Assembly: GCA_949286115.1 (NCBI GenBank)
Contig: CASEBK010000031.1
Span: 118,574-182,573 of the forward strand
Direction: 5' to 3'
Length of the DNA stretch: 64,000 nucleotides
Origin: an uncultured Veillonellaceae bacterium
GTDB lineage: Bacteria > Bacillota > Negativicutes > Veillonellales > Dialisteraceae
The position numbers were made by a program, and so were the translations under genes. Numbering within the stretch: the first letter of the stretch is position 1; each line of letters begins with the position of its first letter. Below the pieces are notes generated by a model. It worked only from the letters and a program-made list of their open reading frames with translations, did not search any database and was not told the DNA's origin. Shown piece by piece: positions 45,202 through 51,702 of this stretch.

Positions 45202-46701
45202 TCAGCCTCTCAGTGCCGCCCGCGCTTCTTCTCTGTCGTCAAAATGAATGGTGCGGTCTTTCAGGATCTGGTACGTTTCGTGCCCTTTCCCTGCGATCAT
45301 GACGATATCTCCCGGTCTGGCCAAAGCGATGGCCCGGCGGATGGCGTCTCTGCGGTTCACCACGATCTCATAATGAAGGTCCGGCTTTTTAGCCGCCACT
45401 TCCTGTACGCCGACCGCCACTTCGGACACGATGGTCTGCGGATCTTCCGTCCTCGGATTGTCGCTCGTCACGATGACTACATCAGCATAAGAAGCGCCGA
45501 TCCGCCCCATGATGGGCCGCTTCATCTTGTCCCGGTCGCCGCCGCAGCCAAACACGGCAATGATCCGTCCGCGCCGGATCTCTTCCGCCGTTTTCAGGAT
45601 ATTTTCCAGCCCGTCCGGCGTATGAGCATAATCGACGACGACGGTGAACGGCTGTCCTTCGTCCACCAGTTCGAACCGGCCCGGCACCGCGTGAAAATCA
45701 GAAAGCGCCGCCAGGATGTCTTCCATCGGAATGCCTTCACTAAGGCAGGCAGACATTGCAGTGAGCACATTATATACGTTGAAGCGGCCCACGAGATGGG
45801 TATGCACTTCATAATCTTTTCCTTGGTAATGGACCGTAAATTCTGAGGAGTTAGAATTGAACCGGATATGCCCCGCCTGAAGATCAGAGGACTTATCGAT
45901 ACTGTATGTGCAGACTGGGCAGAGCTCCCGATCGGAGACCGCGCCTGCCATGACGTCGGCATACGGTACATCGATATTGATATGGGCCGACTTATTGCCC
46001 TTGGCCTGCCCCTTTTCAGAAACTTTCCGGAAAAGGATCGCCTTGGCTTCAGCATAACGCTCCATGGTCTTGTGATAATCCAGATGGTCTTCCGTAAGGT
46101 TCGTGAAGGACGCATTGTCAAACTCCACGCCTTCCACACGCCCCATCACAAGGGCATGCGAAGAGACCTCCATGCACACGTGAGTCACGCCTTCTTCTGC
46201 CATCCGGGCCAGCATTTTTTCCAGATCTACCACATCGGGTGTCGTATTATGGGTGGGATATTCTTTATCCCCGATCAGCATGTGGATCGTACCGATCACG
46301 CCGATCCTGTACCCCGCATGGTGCAGGATATGCGCACAGATATGCGTCGTCGTAGTCTTTCCGTTCGTCCCCGTTACGGCGATCATGCGCATCTTTTTTG
46401 CCGGATAATCAAAAAAATAAGGCGTAACGCTCTCCATCGCCTTCCGCGTATCCTGGACGTAGACCACGGTCACGTCAGGAGAAGCAGGCACTTCTTTTTC
46501 TGCCACGATGACGGCTGCCCCTTTTTCGGCTGCCGCCTCGGCAAAGTCATGACCGTCCACATGCGCGCCGGACAGGCAGATGAACAGACTTCCCGGTCTG
46601 ACTTCCCGGGAATCCGCCGTGATATCGAGCACCTGCCGGTCCAGAGAGCCAGTCGTGCGTTCATATTCCATATGCTGCAGCAGATCCTGCAATGTTTTCA
46701 T
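45202..46701 (-). CDS. murE: MurE UDP-MurNAc-dipeptide:meso-diaminopimelate ligase
   Basis: Adds the third stem-peptide residue. The 499 residues have ATP loop VTGTNGKTTTTHICA, the EVSSHALVMGRVEG segment and VDYAHTPDGLENIL. The specificity motif is DNPR (in VTSDNPRTEDP), which marks meso-diaminopimelate rather than lysine enzymes and agrees with dapA/dapB in the window. It has its own promoter at 46750-46778. No ftsI/spoVD gene precedes it. Confidence 0.97.
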   Translation of the reverse strand: MKTLQDLLQHMEYERTTGSLDRQVLDITADSREVRPGSLFICLSGAHVDGHDFAEAAAEKGAAVIVAEKEVPASPDVTVVYVQDTRKAMESVTPYFFDYPAKKMRMIAVTGTNGKTTTTHICAHILHHAGYRIGVIGTIHMLIGDKEYPTHNTTPDVVDLEKMLARMAEEGVTHVCMEVSSHALVMGRVEGVEFDNASFTNLTEDHLDYHKTMERYAEAKAILFRKVSEKGQAKGNKSAHINIDVPYADVMAGAVSDRELCPVCTYSIDKSSDLQAGHIRFNSNSSEFTVHYQGKDYEVHTHLVGRFNVYNVLTAMSACLSEGIPMEDILAALSDFHAVPGRFELVDEGQPFTVVVDYAHTPDGLENILKTAEEIRRGRIIAVFGCGGDRDKMKRPIMGRIGASYADVVIVTSDNPRTEDPQTIVSEVAVGVQEVAAKKPDLHYEIVVNRRDAIRRAIALARPGDIVMIAGKGHETYQILKDRTIHFDDREEARAALRG

Positions 46702-46749
46702 ATCCTGTCACCTCAAATGATGATTCAATGACCTTTTCAGACCCCACTT

Positions 46750-46778
46750 ATCATAGCTTAAAATAGGGAATGTTACAA
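46750..46778 (-). promoter_or_regulatory. Sigma-A promoter upstream of murE
   Basis: Minus strand TTGTAA (46778-46773), 17-base spacer, TATGAT (46755-46750), in the 150-base gap after ftsL. Confidence 0.65.
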
Positions 46779-46842
46779 TAGCGGCCCCGCCCTGACCGTC
46801 CCGCAGCCGTTTCTGCGAGCCGTTCCGGCGAAAGCCGCTATT
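46777..46842. repeat. Long-range inverted repeat in ftsL-murE gap
   Basis: AATAGCGGC (46777-46785) and GCCGCTATT (46834-46842) enclose a GC-rich segment that holds a smaller hairpin (CGCAG...CTGCG). It touches the murE -35 hexamer. Confidence 0.6.
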
Positions 46843-46851
46843 CGTTTCTGT

Positions 46852-47241
46852 TTATTCATGAATACGGGTCGGGTCCACATAGGCATCGCTGGACCCGTAG
46901 ATCGCATGCTGCGGGACCATCATGCCGAGCTCCGTCTCTGCAATCCGCTGAATGCGCGCAGGAGATTCCAATCGCGCCACATCAAGGCGCATCACTTCAT
47001 TCTGCTTTTCCAGAGAGATGATGTCCGTCCGCACGACCTGCATTTCGTAGCTCTGCTGCGCCGCGTAGCAATTCACTCCGTAAAAAAGTCCGAGGAGAAA
47101 CAGCAAAACAGCCAGGACTCCTACATAGCCGCTGTACGGAGCGCTCGCCGTCACGCGTCTGGGTGCTCTTTCTGCCTGCATCTCATACGCTCTCGGCACC
47201 GCCCGCGTATAATTCAACATCTCCGCGTCCTGCGACAGCAT
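46852..47241 (-). CDS. ftsL: FtsL-like cell division protein
   Basis: A 129-residue bitopic protein: a basic cytoplasmic part (1-38), one membrane helix at about 39-60 (YVGVLAVLLFLLGLFYGV), then a leucine/valine heptad coiled coil (IISLEKQNEVMRLDVARLES) and the short GMMVPQ tail typical of FtsL. Assignment rests on this architecture and its place after rsmH. ATG is 11 bases from GGGGAGG. Confidence 0.85.
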   Translation of the reverse strand: MLSQDAEMLNYTRAVPRAYEMQAERAPRRVTASAPYSGYVGVLAVLLFLLGLFYGVNCYAAQQSYEMQVVRTDIISLEKQNEVMRLDVARLESPARIQRIAETELGMMVPQHAIYGSSDAYVDPTRIHE

Positions 47242-47260
47242 AGAATCCTGACCTCCCCTG

Positions 47261-48196
47261 TTATGCCAGTTTTTCCGCGATCCGGAGCACAGCGCTCCGC
47301 GCCCGCGGATTGGCTTCTAATTCTTCTTTCCCCGGCCGGATCGGTTTCGCCGGCCTTCTGATCTCCCTATGATGATGGCACATGCACACGGGCAGTTCCG
47401 GCGGACAGATACAGTCCTGCGCCATTTCCCGGAAAACGTCCTTGATGATCCGGTCTTCCAGAGACTGGAACGTGATGACCCCCAGCCGCCCGCCCGGCTT
47501 CAGGTGTCTGACACAGGTCCGCATCGTTTCCTCCAGGATGCGCAGTTCTCCATTCACTTCGATGCGGATCGCCTGAAAAGTCCGCTTTGCCGGATGCGGA
47601 CCGTCTTTCCGCGCACCGGCCGGAACAGCCGCTTTGATCCAGTGCACCAGTTCAAATGTCGTTTCGACGGGCTTTTCTTTTCGTCCTTCAACGATGAATT
47701 TTGCGATGCGCCGGGACCAGCGCTCTTCTCCATATCGGCGGATGACCGCCTCCAGTTCGTCTTCGCTGTATCGGTTCACCACATCGTAAGCGGTCAGAGG
47801 ATTTCTCTGGTCCATCCGCATATCGAGCGGTCCGTCATGCATATAGGAGAAGCCCCGCGCACCCTCATCCAGCTGATGGGAGGAGACCCCCAGATCGAAT
47901 AAAAAGCCGTCGACCGGTCCGATCTGCCGCTCGTCCAGGACATCTCCGACATGGGAAAAATTATCCCTCACCAGAAGGTGCCTGCAGGAGATGTCCGCAA
48001 GGCGCGCTCCGGCCGCCTGGATCGCCTCTTCATCCTGATCGATGCCGATGAGAAGCGCCTCCTTACTGAGATGCTGCGCCAGCGCATACGAATGCCCCCC
48101 GCCGCCAAGCGTGCAGTCCACATAGATACCATCCGGCGAAGTGAGCACGCCGCCCACCAGTTCATTCAGCAGAACGCTTACATGATGGAACTCCAT
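47261..48196 (-). CDS. rsmH: 16S rRNA m4C1402 methyltransferase RsmH (MraW)
   Basis: N4-methylates C1402 of 16S rRNA. The 311 residues start HVSVLLNELVGGVL, have the SAM motif YVDCTLGGGGHSYAL, the FDLGVSSHQLDEGARGFSY signature, and GGRLGVITFQSLEDRI. All are typical. Second gene of the dcw cluster, nine bases after mraZ. Confidence 0.97.
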   Translation of the reverse strand: MEFHHVSVLLNELVGGVLTSPDGIYVDCTLGGGGHSYALAQHLSKEALLIGIDQDEEAIQAAGARLADISCRHLLVRDNFSHVGDVLDERQIGPVDGFLFDLGVSSHQLDEGARGFSYMHDGPLDMRMDQRNPLTAYDVVNRYSEDELEAVIRRYGEERWSRRIAKFIVEGRKEKPVETTFELVHWIKAAVPAGARKDGPHPAKRTFQAIRIEVNGELRILEETMRTCVRHLKPGGRLGVITFQSLEDRIIKDVFREMAQDCICPPELPVCMCHHHREIRRPAKPIRPGKEELEANPRARSAVLRIAEKLA

Positions 48197-48205
48197 AGCC
48201 GCCTC

Positions 48206-48637
48206 TTAAAAGTTGAAATCCATCGGCAGATCCAGCGACTCGGCGATATCCGCCACAGAACCGCTCTCCTCCTCTGCCCCCTGCAGGACCGCAGGGCTCC
48301 AGATCTCGATGGTATCCCCTACGCCGATGATCTTGGCGTCTTTTTCCAGTCTGGCATAAGCCCGCAGATGAGAAGGGATCAGGATGCGCCCCTGACGGTC
48401 GCACTCCATTTCCGTACTTTTCCCGATCAGGAACCGGCGCAGAGCCCGCACATTTTTCCTTGTCTGCGGCAGCCGCTGCAGTTTTTCCTGCATCTGCTCC
48501 CAACAGTTTCGAGGATAGATCGTCAGACAAGTATCCAGCCCCGGTGAAAGGATAAAGAGCTCCCCCAGTTCTTCGCGAAATTTGGCAGGAAGAATCATAC
48601 GGCCTTTGCTGTCGATCGTATGTGAATATTCATTCAT
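48206..48637 (-). CDS. mraZ: MraZ transcriptional regulator
   Basis: Ring-forming AbrB-like DNA-binding protein that regulates its own division cluster. The 143 residues carry the two family repeats: SHTIDSKGRMILPAKFREEL (residues 5-24) and STEMECDRQGRILIPSHLR. The ATG at 48637 follows GTGAGGAA; the frame extends 14 codons upstream into the operator and promoter. The four TGG repeats at 48664-48698 are its probable binding site. Confidence 0.96.
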   Translation of the reverse strand: MNEYSHTIDSKGRMILPAKFREELGELFILSPGLDTCLTIYPRNCWEQMQEKLQRLPQTRKNVRALRRFLIGKSTEMECDRQGRILIPSHLRAYARLEKDAKIIGVGDTIEIWSPAVLQGAEEESGSVADIAESLDLPMDFNF

Positions 48638-48663
48638 GAACAATTCTTCCTCACCTCTTTTTC

Positions 48664-48698
48664 TACCACTTTTATCCACATTCTACCATAAATCCCCA
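48664..48698 (-). promoter_or_regulatory. MraZ operator: four TGGNN repeats with 10-bp period over the mraZ promoter
   Basis: On the minus strand TGGGG, TGGTA, TGGAT and TGGTA begin at 48698, 48688, 48678 and 48668, exactly ten bases apart. They cover an extended -10 (TGGTAGAAT; TAGAAT at 48685-48680). MraZ of E. coli is known to bind TGGGN repeats separated by five bases upstream of mraZ. Confidence 0.8.
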
Positions 48699-48810
48699 CT
48701 TAGTGACAGAGCTGCCCCCCTCATTTTCACAAAACTTTTCGCAGGAGCAGCACATTCGCCGCGGTAGGATTCGCCCCTGCGAACAGTCAAACGGGAACAT
48801 ATGGCACACA

Positions 48811-48833
48811 AAAAGCCGCGGCATCCCGCGGCT
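48811..48833 (-). terminator. Second of two tandem terminators
   Basis: AGCCGCGG/CCGCGGCT hairpin followed on the minus strand by TTTTTGTGTG, upstream of mraZ. Confidence 0.9.
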
Positions 48834-48839
48834 CCATAC

Positions 48840-48871
48840 AAAAATACGGCTTTGATGAAAGCCGTATTTTT
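48840..48871 (-). terminator. First of two tandem terminators
   Basis: AAATACGGCTTT/AAAGCCGTATTT hairpin with a T-run on the minus strand, 22 bases after the stop at 48894. Two strong terminators in series insulate the mraZ promoter. Confidence 0.9.
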
Positions 48872-48893
48872 CCTCTGTATTTAGTTCCTGAGA

Positions 48894-49346
48894 TCAGTCC
48901 CAGACCTTTTTCATGATCGTCTTGTATTCTTCCTGCAGATGATTGACGATCACATCCAGCACGACGCGCACGATCTGCGGATCGAACGCTTCATTGCTGC
49001 TCGGGATGCACGAATCCAGATAGACCGTGCCGTCGTCAGCGGCTACATATTTGAACACTTTATAGCCGCGATTCAGTTCATTCAGGAAGGCATTGAACCG
49101 CTCCCGATTGCTGTCCTTCACGAGCCCTGTGCCGATCTGTACGCGAATGATGGTATAAATGGTGTTGTCCGTGATGATGCCCACCGGCAGTTTCTGCCCT
49201 TCCGCTTCAATGTTGGACTTGAAGACCACCGTGCCGTTGGGATCGTTCGGCACCGGATCGCGGAAGAAGAAATTCAGATGATTTTCTTTCAGATAGGCGT
49301 CAAATTTATCTGCTTTCAAATTGGGTCTCACTGCATTGTCTGCCAT
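48894..49346 (-). CDS. Unrecognised protein, possibly YbjN-like
   Basis: A 150-residue soluble protein without signal peptide. The layout is a helix (KADKFDAYLKENHLNFFF), strands (TVVFKSNIEAEGQKLPVGIIT, IYTIIRVQIGTGL), a helix-turn (RERFNAFLNELNRGYKVFKYV) and strands followed by a final helix. It resembles the YbjN/type III chaperone-like fold by pattern only; I cannot name a function. The start at 49346 follows AAGGAGG; upstream is a perfect TATAAT (49395-49390). It is a single-gene unit with two terminators, divergent from tadA. Confidence 0.78.
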   Translation of the reverse strand: MADNAVRPNLKADKFDAYLKENHLNFFFRDPVPNDPNGTVVFKSNIEAEGQKLPVGIITDNTIYTIIRVQIGTGLVKDSNRERFNAFLNELNRGYKVFKYVAADDGTVYLDSCIPSSNEAFDPQIVRVVLDVIVNHLQEEYKTIMKKVWD

Positions 49347-49444
49347 ACGTATGCCTCCTTGTGGTCTCACATGTAGGAAATCTGTATCAATTATACCGTT
49401 GGTCATGCCGCTGCGCTACAGCACAAAAAAATTTTCCGTGACTC

Positions 49445-49473
49445 TTTTCACCGCGCGAAAAATTTTTTATCAT
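49445..49473 (+). promoter_or_regulatory. Likely tadA promoter
   Basis: TTTTCA (49445-49450), 17-base spacer, TATCAT (49468-49473), 33 bases before tadA. The spacer and flank hold A/T tracts that also form an imperfect hairpin. Confidence 0.5.
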
Positions 49474-49505
49474 GAAAACAGATTTGGACCAGAAAGGAGC
49501 GTTTC

Positions 49506-49982
49506 ATGACTGACACGCAGTTTATGCGCCTCGCCCTTGCCGAGGCCCGGAGGGCCGCCGCTGAAGGCGAGATCCCCATCGGAGCCGTTCTCGTATGTAA
49601 CGGCGCCGTCATCGCAGCCGACCACAACCGGCGCGAAAAAGATCACGACCCCACAGCCCACGCAGAGCTCCTCGTGCTCCGCCGCGGTGCCGCACGGCTC
49701 TCCCAGTGGCGTTTGACGGAATGTACCCTTTATGTTACCATAGAGCCATGTGCGATGTGTGCAGGTGCGATCATGAATGCACGGATCAAACGGCTCGTTT
49801 ACGGCGCGCCGGATGTGCAGGCCGGAGGCGTGGATTCCGCGTTTTCCATTTGTGAAGGCATCGTCATGAATCATCAGCTGTCCGTCCGGTCCGGTGTTCT
49901 TGCTGACGAATGTGAACGCATCATGAAGGAGTTTTTCCATTCACACCGCTCGTCTTATGGAGACGTATCGAAGTGGTCATAA
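49506..49982 (+). CDS. tadA: tRNA-specific adenosine deaminase TadA
   Basis: Deaminates A34 to inosine in tRNA-Arg(ACG). The 158 residues have the zinc and proton-shuttle motif HAE (H52, E54) and the PCAMC pair (C82, C85), with EIPIGAVLV typical of the family. ATG follows AAAGGAGCG. The last eight codons (GDVSKWS and stop) are formed by the 5' part of the tRNA-Ser gene, so the protein's C-terminus is written in tRNA sequence. Confidence 0.96.
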   Translation: MTDTQFMRLALAEARRAAAEGEIPIGAVLVCNGAVIAADHNRREKDHDPTAHAELLVLRRGAARLSQWRLTECTLYVTIEPCAMCAGAIMNARIKRLVYGAPDVQAGGVDSAFSICEGIVMNHQLSVRSGVLADECERIMKEFFHSHRSSYGDVSKWS

Positions 49983-50047
49983 CGAGGCTGACTCGAAATC
50001 AGTTGTACCGCAAGGTACCGTGGGTTCGAATCCCACCGTCTCCGCCA
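49959..50047 (+). tRNA. tRNA-Ser (anticodon CGA)
   Basis: An 89-base class II tRNA with encoded CCA. Acceptor GGAGACG pairs with CGTCTCC, the anticodon stem GCTGA/TCAGT holds CTCGAAA (anticodon CGA), there is a long variable arm (GTACC GCAA GGTAC), and a TTCGAAT T loop. The first 24 bases overlap the tadA coding end. Confidence 0.95.
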
Positions 50048-50051
50048 CGCG

Positions 50052-50097
50052 AAATACCCGATAAGTACTGAAAAGTCAGTACTTATCGGGTATTTTC
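50052..50097 (+). terminator. Perfect 20-bp hairpin terminator after tRNA-Ser
   Basis: AAATACCCGATAAGTACTGA (50052-50071), loop AAAG, and its exact complement (50076-50095), then TTCTTCTT. Much longer than other terminators here. Confidence 0.8.
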
Positions 50098-50302
50098 TTC
50101 TTAAGATTTCCCTCATAAACGCTTTTTTCTGTCCCAATTTCTATCCCAATACCCTCCTTTTTATATTGTTTTTTCAATTTATTCTCATTTAGAAATTATA
50201 GATTAACATCTCACCGCCTTTTGGGTAATAAAGCGGCGCGCAAACCTTCCGAAACCCTGTTTCGCATTACGTTCTGCCTTTGAGGCATACAAATTTGCAG
50301 CA
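50098..50302. other. AT-rich gap without a gene
   Basis: About 200 bases, markedly AT-rich between 50098 and 50212, between tRNA-Ser and the terminator of tRNA(CAT). It has a short repeated CCCAATTTCTATCCCAAT. Translated frames here only mimic tRNA read-through. No gene seen; an old integration scar is possible. Confidence 0.5.
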
Positions 50303-50333
50303 CAAAAGGGCAGAATCGTCTCCTGCCCTTTTT
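50303..50333 (-). terminator. Intrinsic terminator after tRNA(CAT)
   Basis: AAAAGGGCAG and CTGCCCTTTT arms, minus-strand T-run then GTGC, eight bases past the tRNA. Confidence 0.85.
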
Positions 50334-50340
50334 GGATCTG

Positions 50341-50415
50341 TGGTGGGCCCACCAGGGTTCGAACCTGGGACCAACCGGTTATGAGCCGGCGGCTCTGCCG
50401 CTGAGCTATAGGCCC
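50341..50415 (-). tRNA. tRNA with anticodon CAT (Met or lysidine-modified Ile2)
   Basis: A 75-base cloverleaf with encoded CCA. Acceptor GGGCCTA pairs with TGGGCCC, D arm AGCTCAGCGGCAGAGC, anticodon stem CCGGC/ACCGG region with loop CTCATAA, T loop TTCGAAC. CAT tRNAs can be elongator Met or Ile2; sequence alone read by eye does not decide. Confidence 0.93.
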
Positions 50416-50434
50416 GATATGCATCAATAATTGT

Positions 50435-50463
50435 ATTTTAACAATTTGAAATTTGTTCGTCAA
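50435..50463 (-). promoter_or_regulatory. Sigma-A promoter of tRNA(CAT)
   Basis: Minus strand TTGACG (50463-50458), 17-base spacer, TAAAAT (50440-50435), 20 bases before the tRNA. Confidence 0.75.
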
Positions 50464-50487
50464 GAAGAGACAGTCCGCGCTGTCCTG

Positions 50488-51675
50488 TCACTGATTCATC
50501 AGGTTGCGCGCCGACTTCTTGAGCTTTGTGAGCGCTTTCCCTTCGATCTGGCGGATCCTCTCCCGGGTCACATCGAAATACCGTCCCACTTCTTCCAGCG
50601 TGCGGGGCTTACCATCCCGCAGGCCGAAGCGCAGTTCGAGCACGCTCCGCTCTCTTTCAGAAAGACCGCGGAGCATCTCATCGATCTGTTCGCGGAGAAG
50701 GATGGACCCGGCCGCATCGTCAGGCGCCACCGCTTTCTGATCCTCGATGAAATCTCCCAGATGTGAGTCTTCTTTTTCACCGATTGGCGTTTCCAGTGAG
50801 ATCGGGTCCTGGGCGATCTTTTTCACTTCCCGGATCTTCTCCGGATTGACGCCCATCCGTTCGGCCAGTTCTTCATTGGTCGCTTCCCGTCCGTTTTCCT
50901 GCAGCAGCTGCCGGGAAATGCGGTTCAGTTTGTTGATCGTCTCCACCATGTGCACAGGCACGCGGATGGTCCGCGCCTGGTCCGCGATGGCCCGCGTAAT
51001 GGCCTGCCGTATCCACCAGGTCGCATAGGTGCTGAACTTATATCCTTTCTTGTAGTCGAATTTATCCACCGCTTTGAGCAGCCCCAGATTGCCTTCCTGA
51101 ATGAGATCCAGAAACTGCAGGCCTCGTCCGAGGTATTTTTTTGCAATGGATACGACTAGACGCAGATTGGCATCGGACAGTTTTTTTCTCGCTTTGGCAG
51201 CGCGCCGCTTGTCTTCCTCCGTGGCGGCAGGCAGACTTCCCTGCTCGATCCACATGGAGAGCATCACTTCTTCTTCCGCCGAAAGAAGCGGCACCGAACC
51301 GATCTCTTTGAGATACATCCGTACAGGATCGTCGATGGTCACCGAATCGGGTACAGAGATCTCGCCGTCATCGTCTTCATTCTCATCATCCTCATCATTC
51401 CCATCATCCGCTTCCTCTGCGGCTTCTTCTGCCTCTGCTTCCTCCTCCGCCGCTTCTTCCTCGGCGATCTCCTCCTCAGGCATATCTTCATCGAAAAGGA
51501 CCTGGATGTGCTGCGCGTTCAGCCATTCGTAGATCGCATCCTGCTGCTTTGCAGTGAGCTTTTTCTTTTCAATGAAGCGAATGATCTCCCGATTGGGCAG
51601 AAATCCCTCCGCCGTTTCCTTTTTCTTCAGCGTCTCCACCCAACGCTTCGTCGCCGCTGTGATCTTTATCGCCAT
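50488..51675 (-). CDS. rpoD: Primary sigma factor RpoD (SigA)
   Basis: Housekeeping sigma-70. The 395 residues have region 1.1 (10-60), an acidic stretch at 62-105 (about 30 Asp/Glu with few other residues), region 1.2 ([18 protein letters not shown]), region 2 with [21 protein letters not shown] split across 2.3-2.4 and WWIRQAI, region 3 and region 4.2 ([20 protein letters not shown]). Length is near B. subtilis SigA plus the acidic insert. It follows dnaG by 27 bases. Consensus-like promoters in the window match its expected specificity. Confidence 0.98.
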   Translation of the reverse strand: MAIKITAATKRWVETLKKKETAEGFLPNREIIRFIEKKKLTAKQQDAIYEWLNAQHIQVLFDEDMPEEEIAEEEAAEEEAEAEEAAEEADDGNDEDDENEDDDGEISVPDSVTIDDPVRMYLKEIGSVPLLSAEEEVMLSMWIEQGSLPAATEEDKRRAAKARKKLSDANLRLVVSIAKKYLGRGLQFLDLIQEGNLGLLKAVDKFDYKKGYKFSTYATWWIRQAITRAIADQARTIRVPVHMVETINKLNRISRQLLQENGREATNEELAERMGVNPEKIREVKKIAQDPISLETPIGEKEDSHLGDFIEDQKAVAPDDAAGSILLREQIDEMLRGLSERERSVLELRFGLRDGKPRTLEEVGRYFDVTRERIRQIEGKALTKLKKSARNLMNQ

Positions 51676-51702
51676 AGAGCTCTCTCCCCTGCGTGCACCG
51701 TT

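Noticed and set aside
49955..50137. 60-codon minus-strand frame with WRRRWDSNPR
   Set aside because: This is translation of the tRNA-Ser complement, a known artefact, not a protein gene.
50203..50463. 86-codon minus-strand frame with RQSRRLITGWSQVRTLVGPP
   Set aside because: It is read through the tRNA(CAT) gene and its terminator; a typical tRNA translation artefact.
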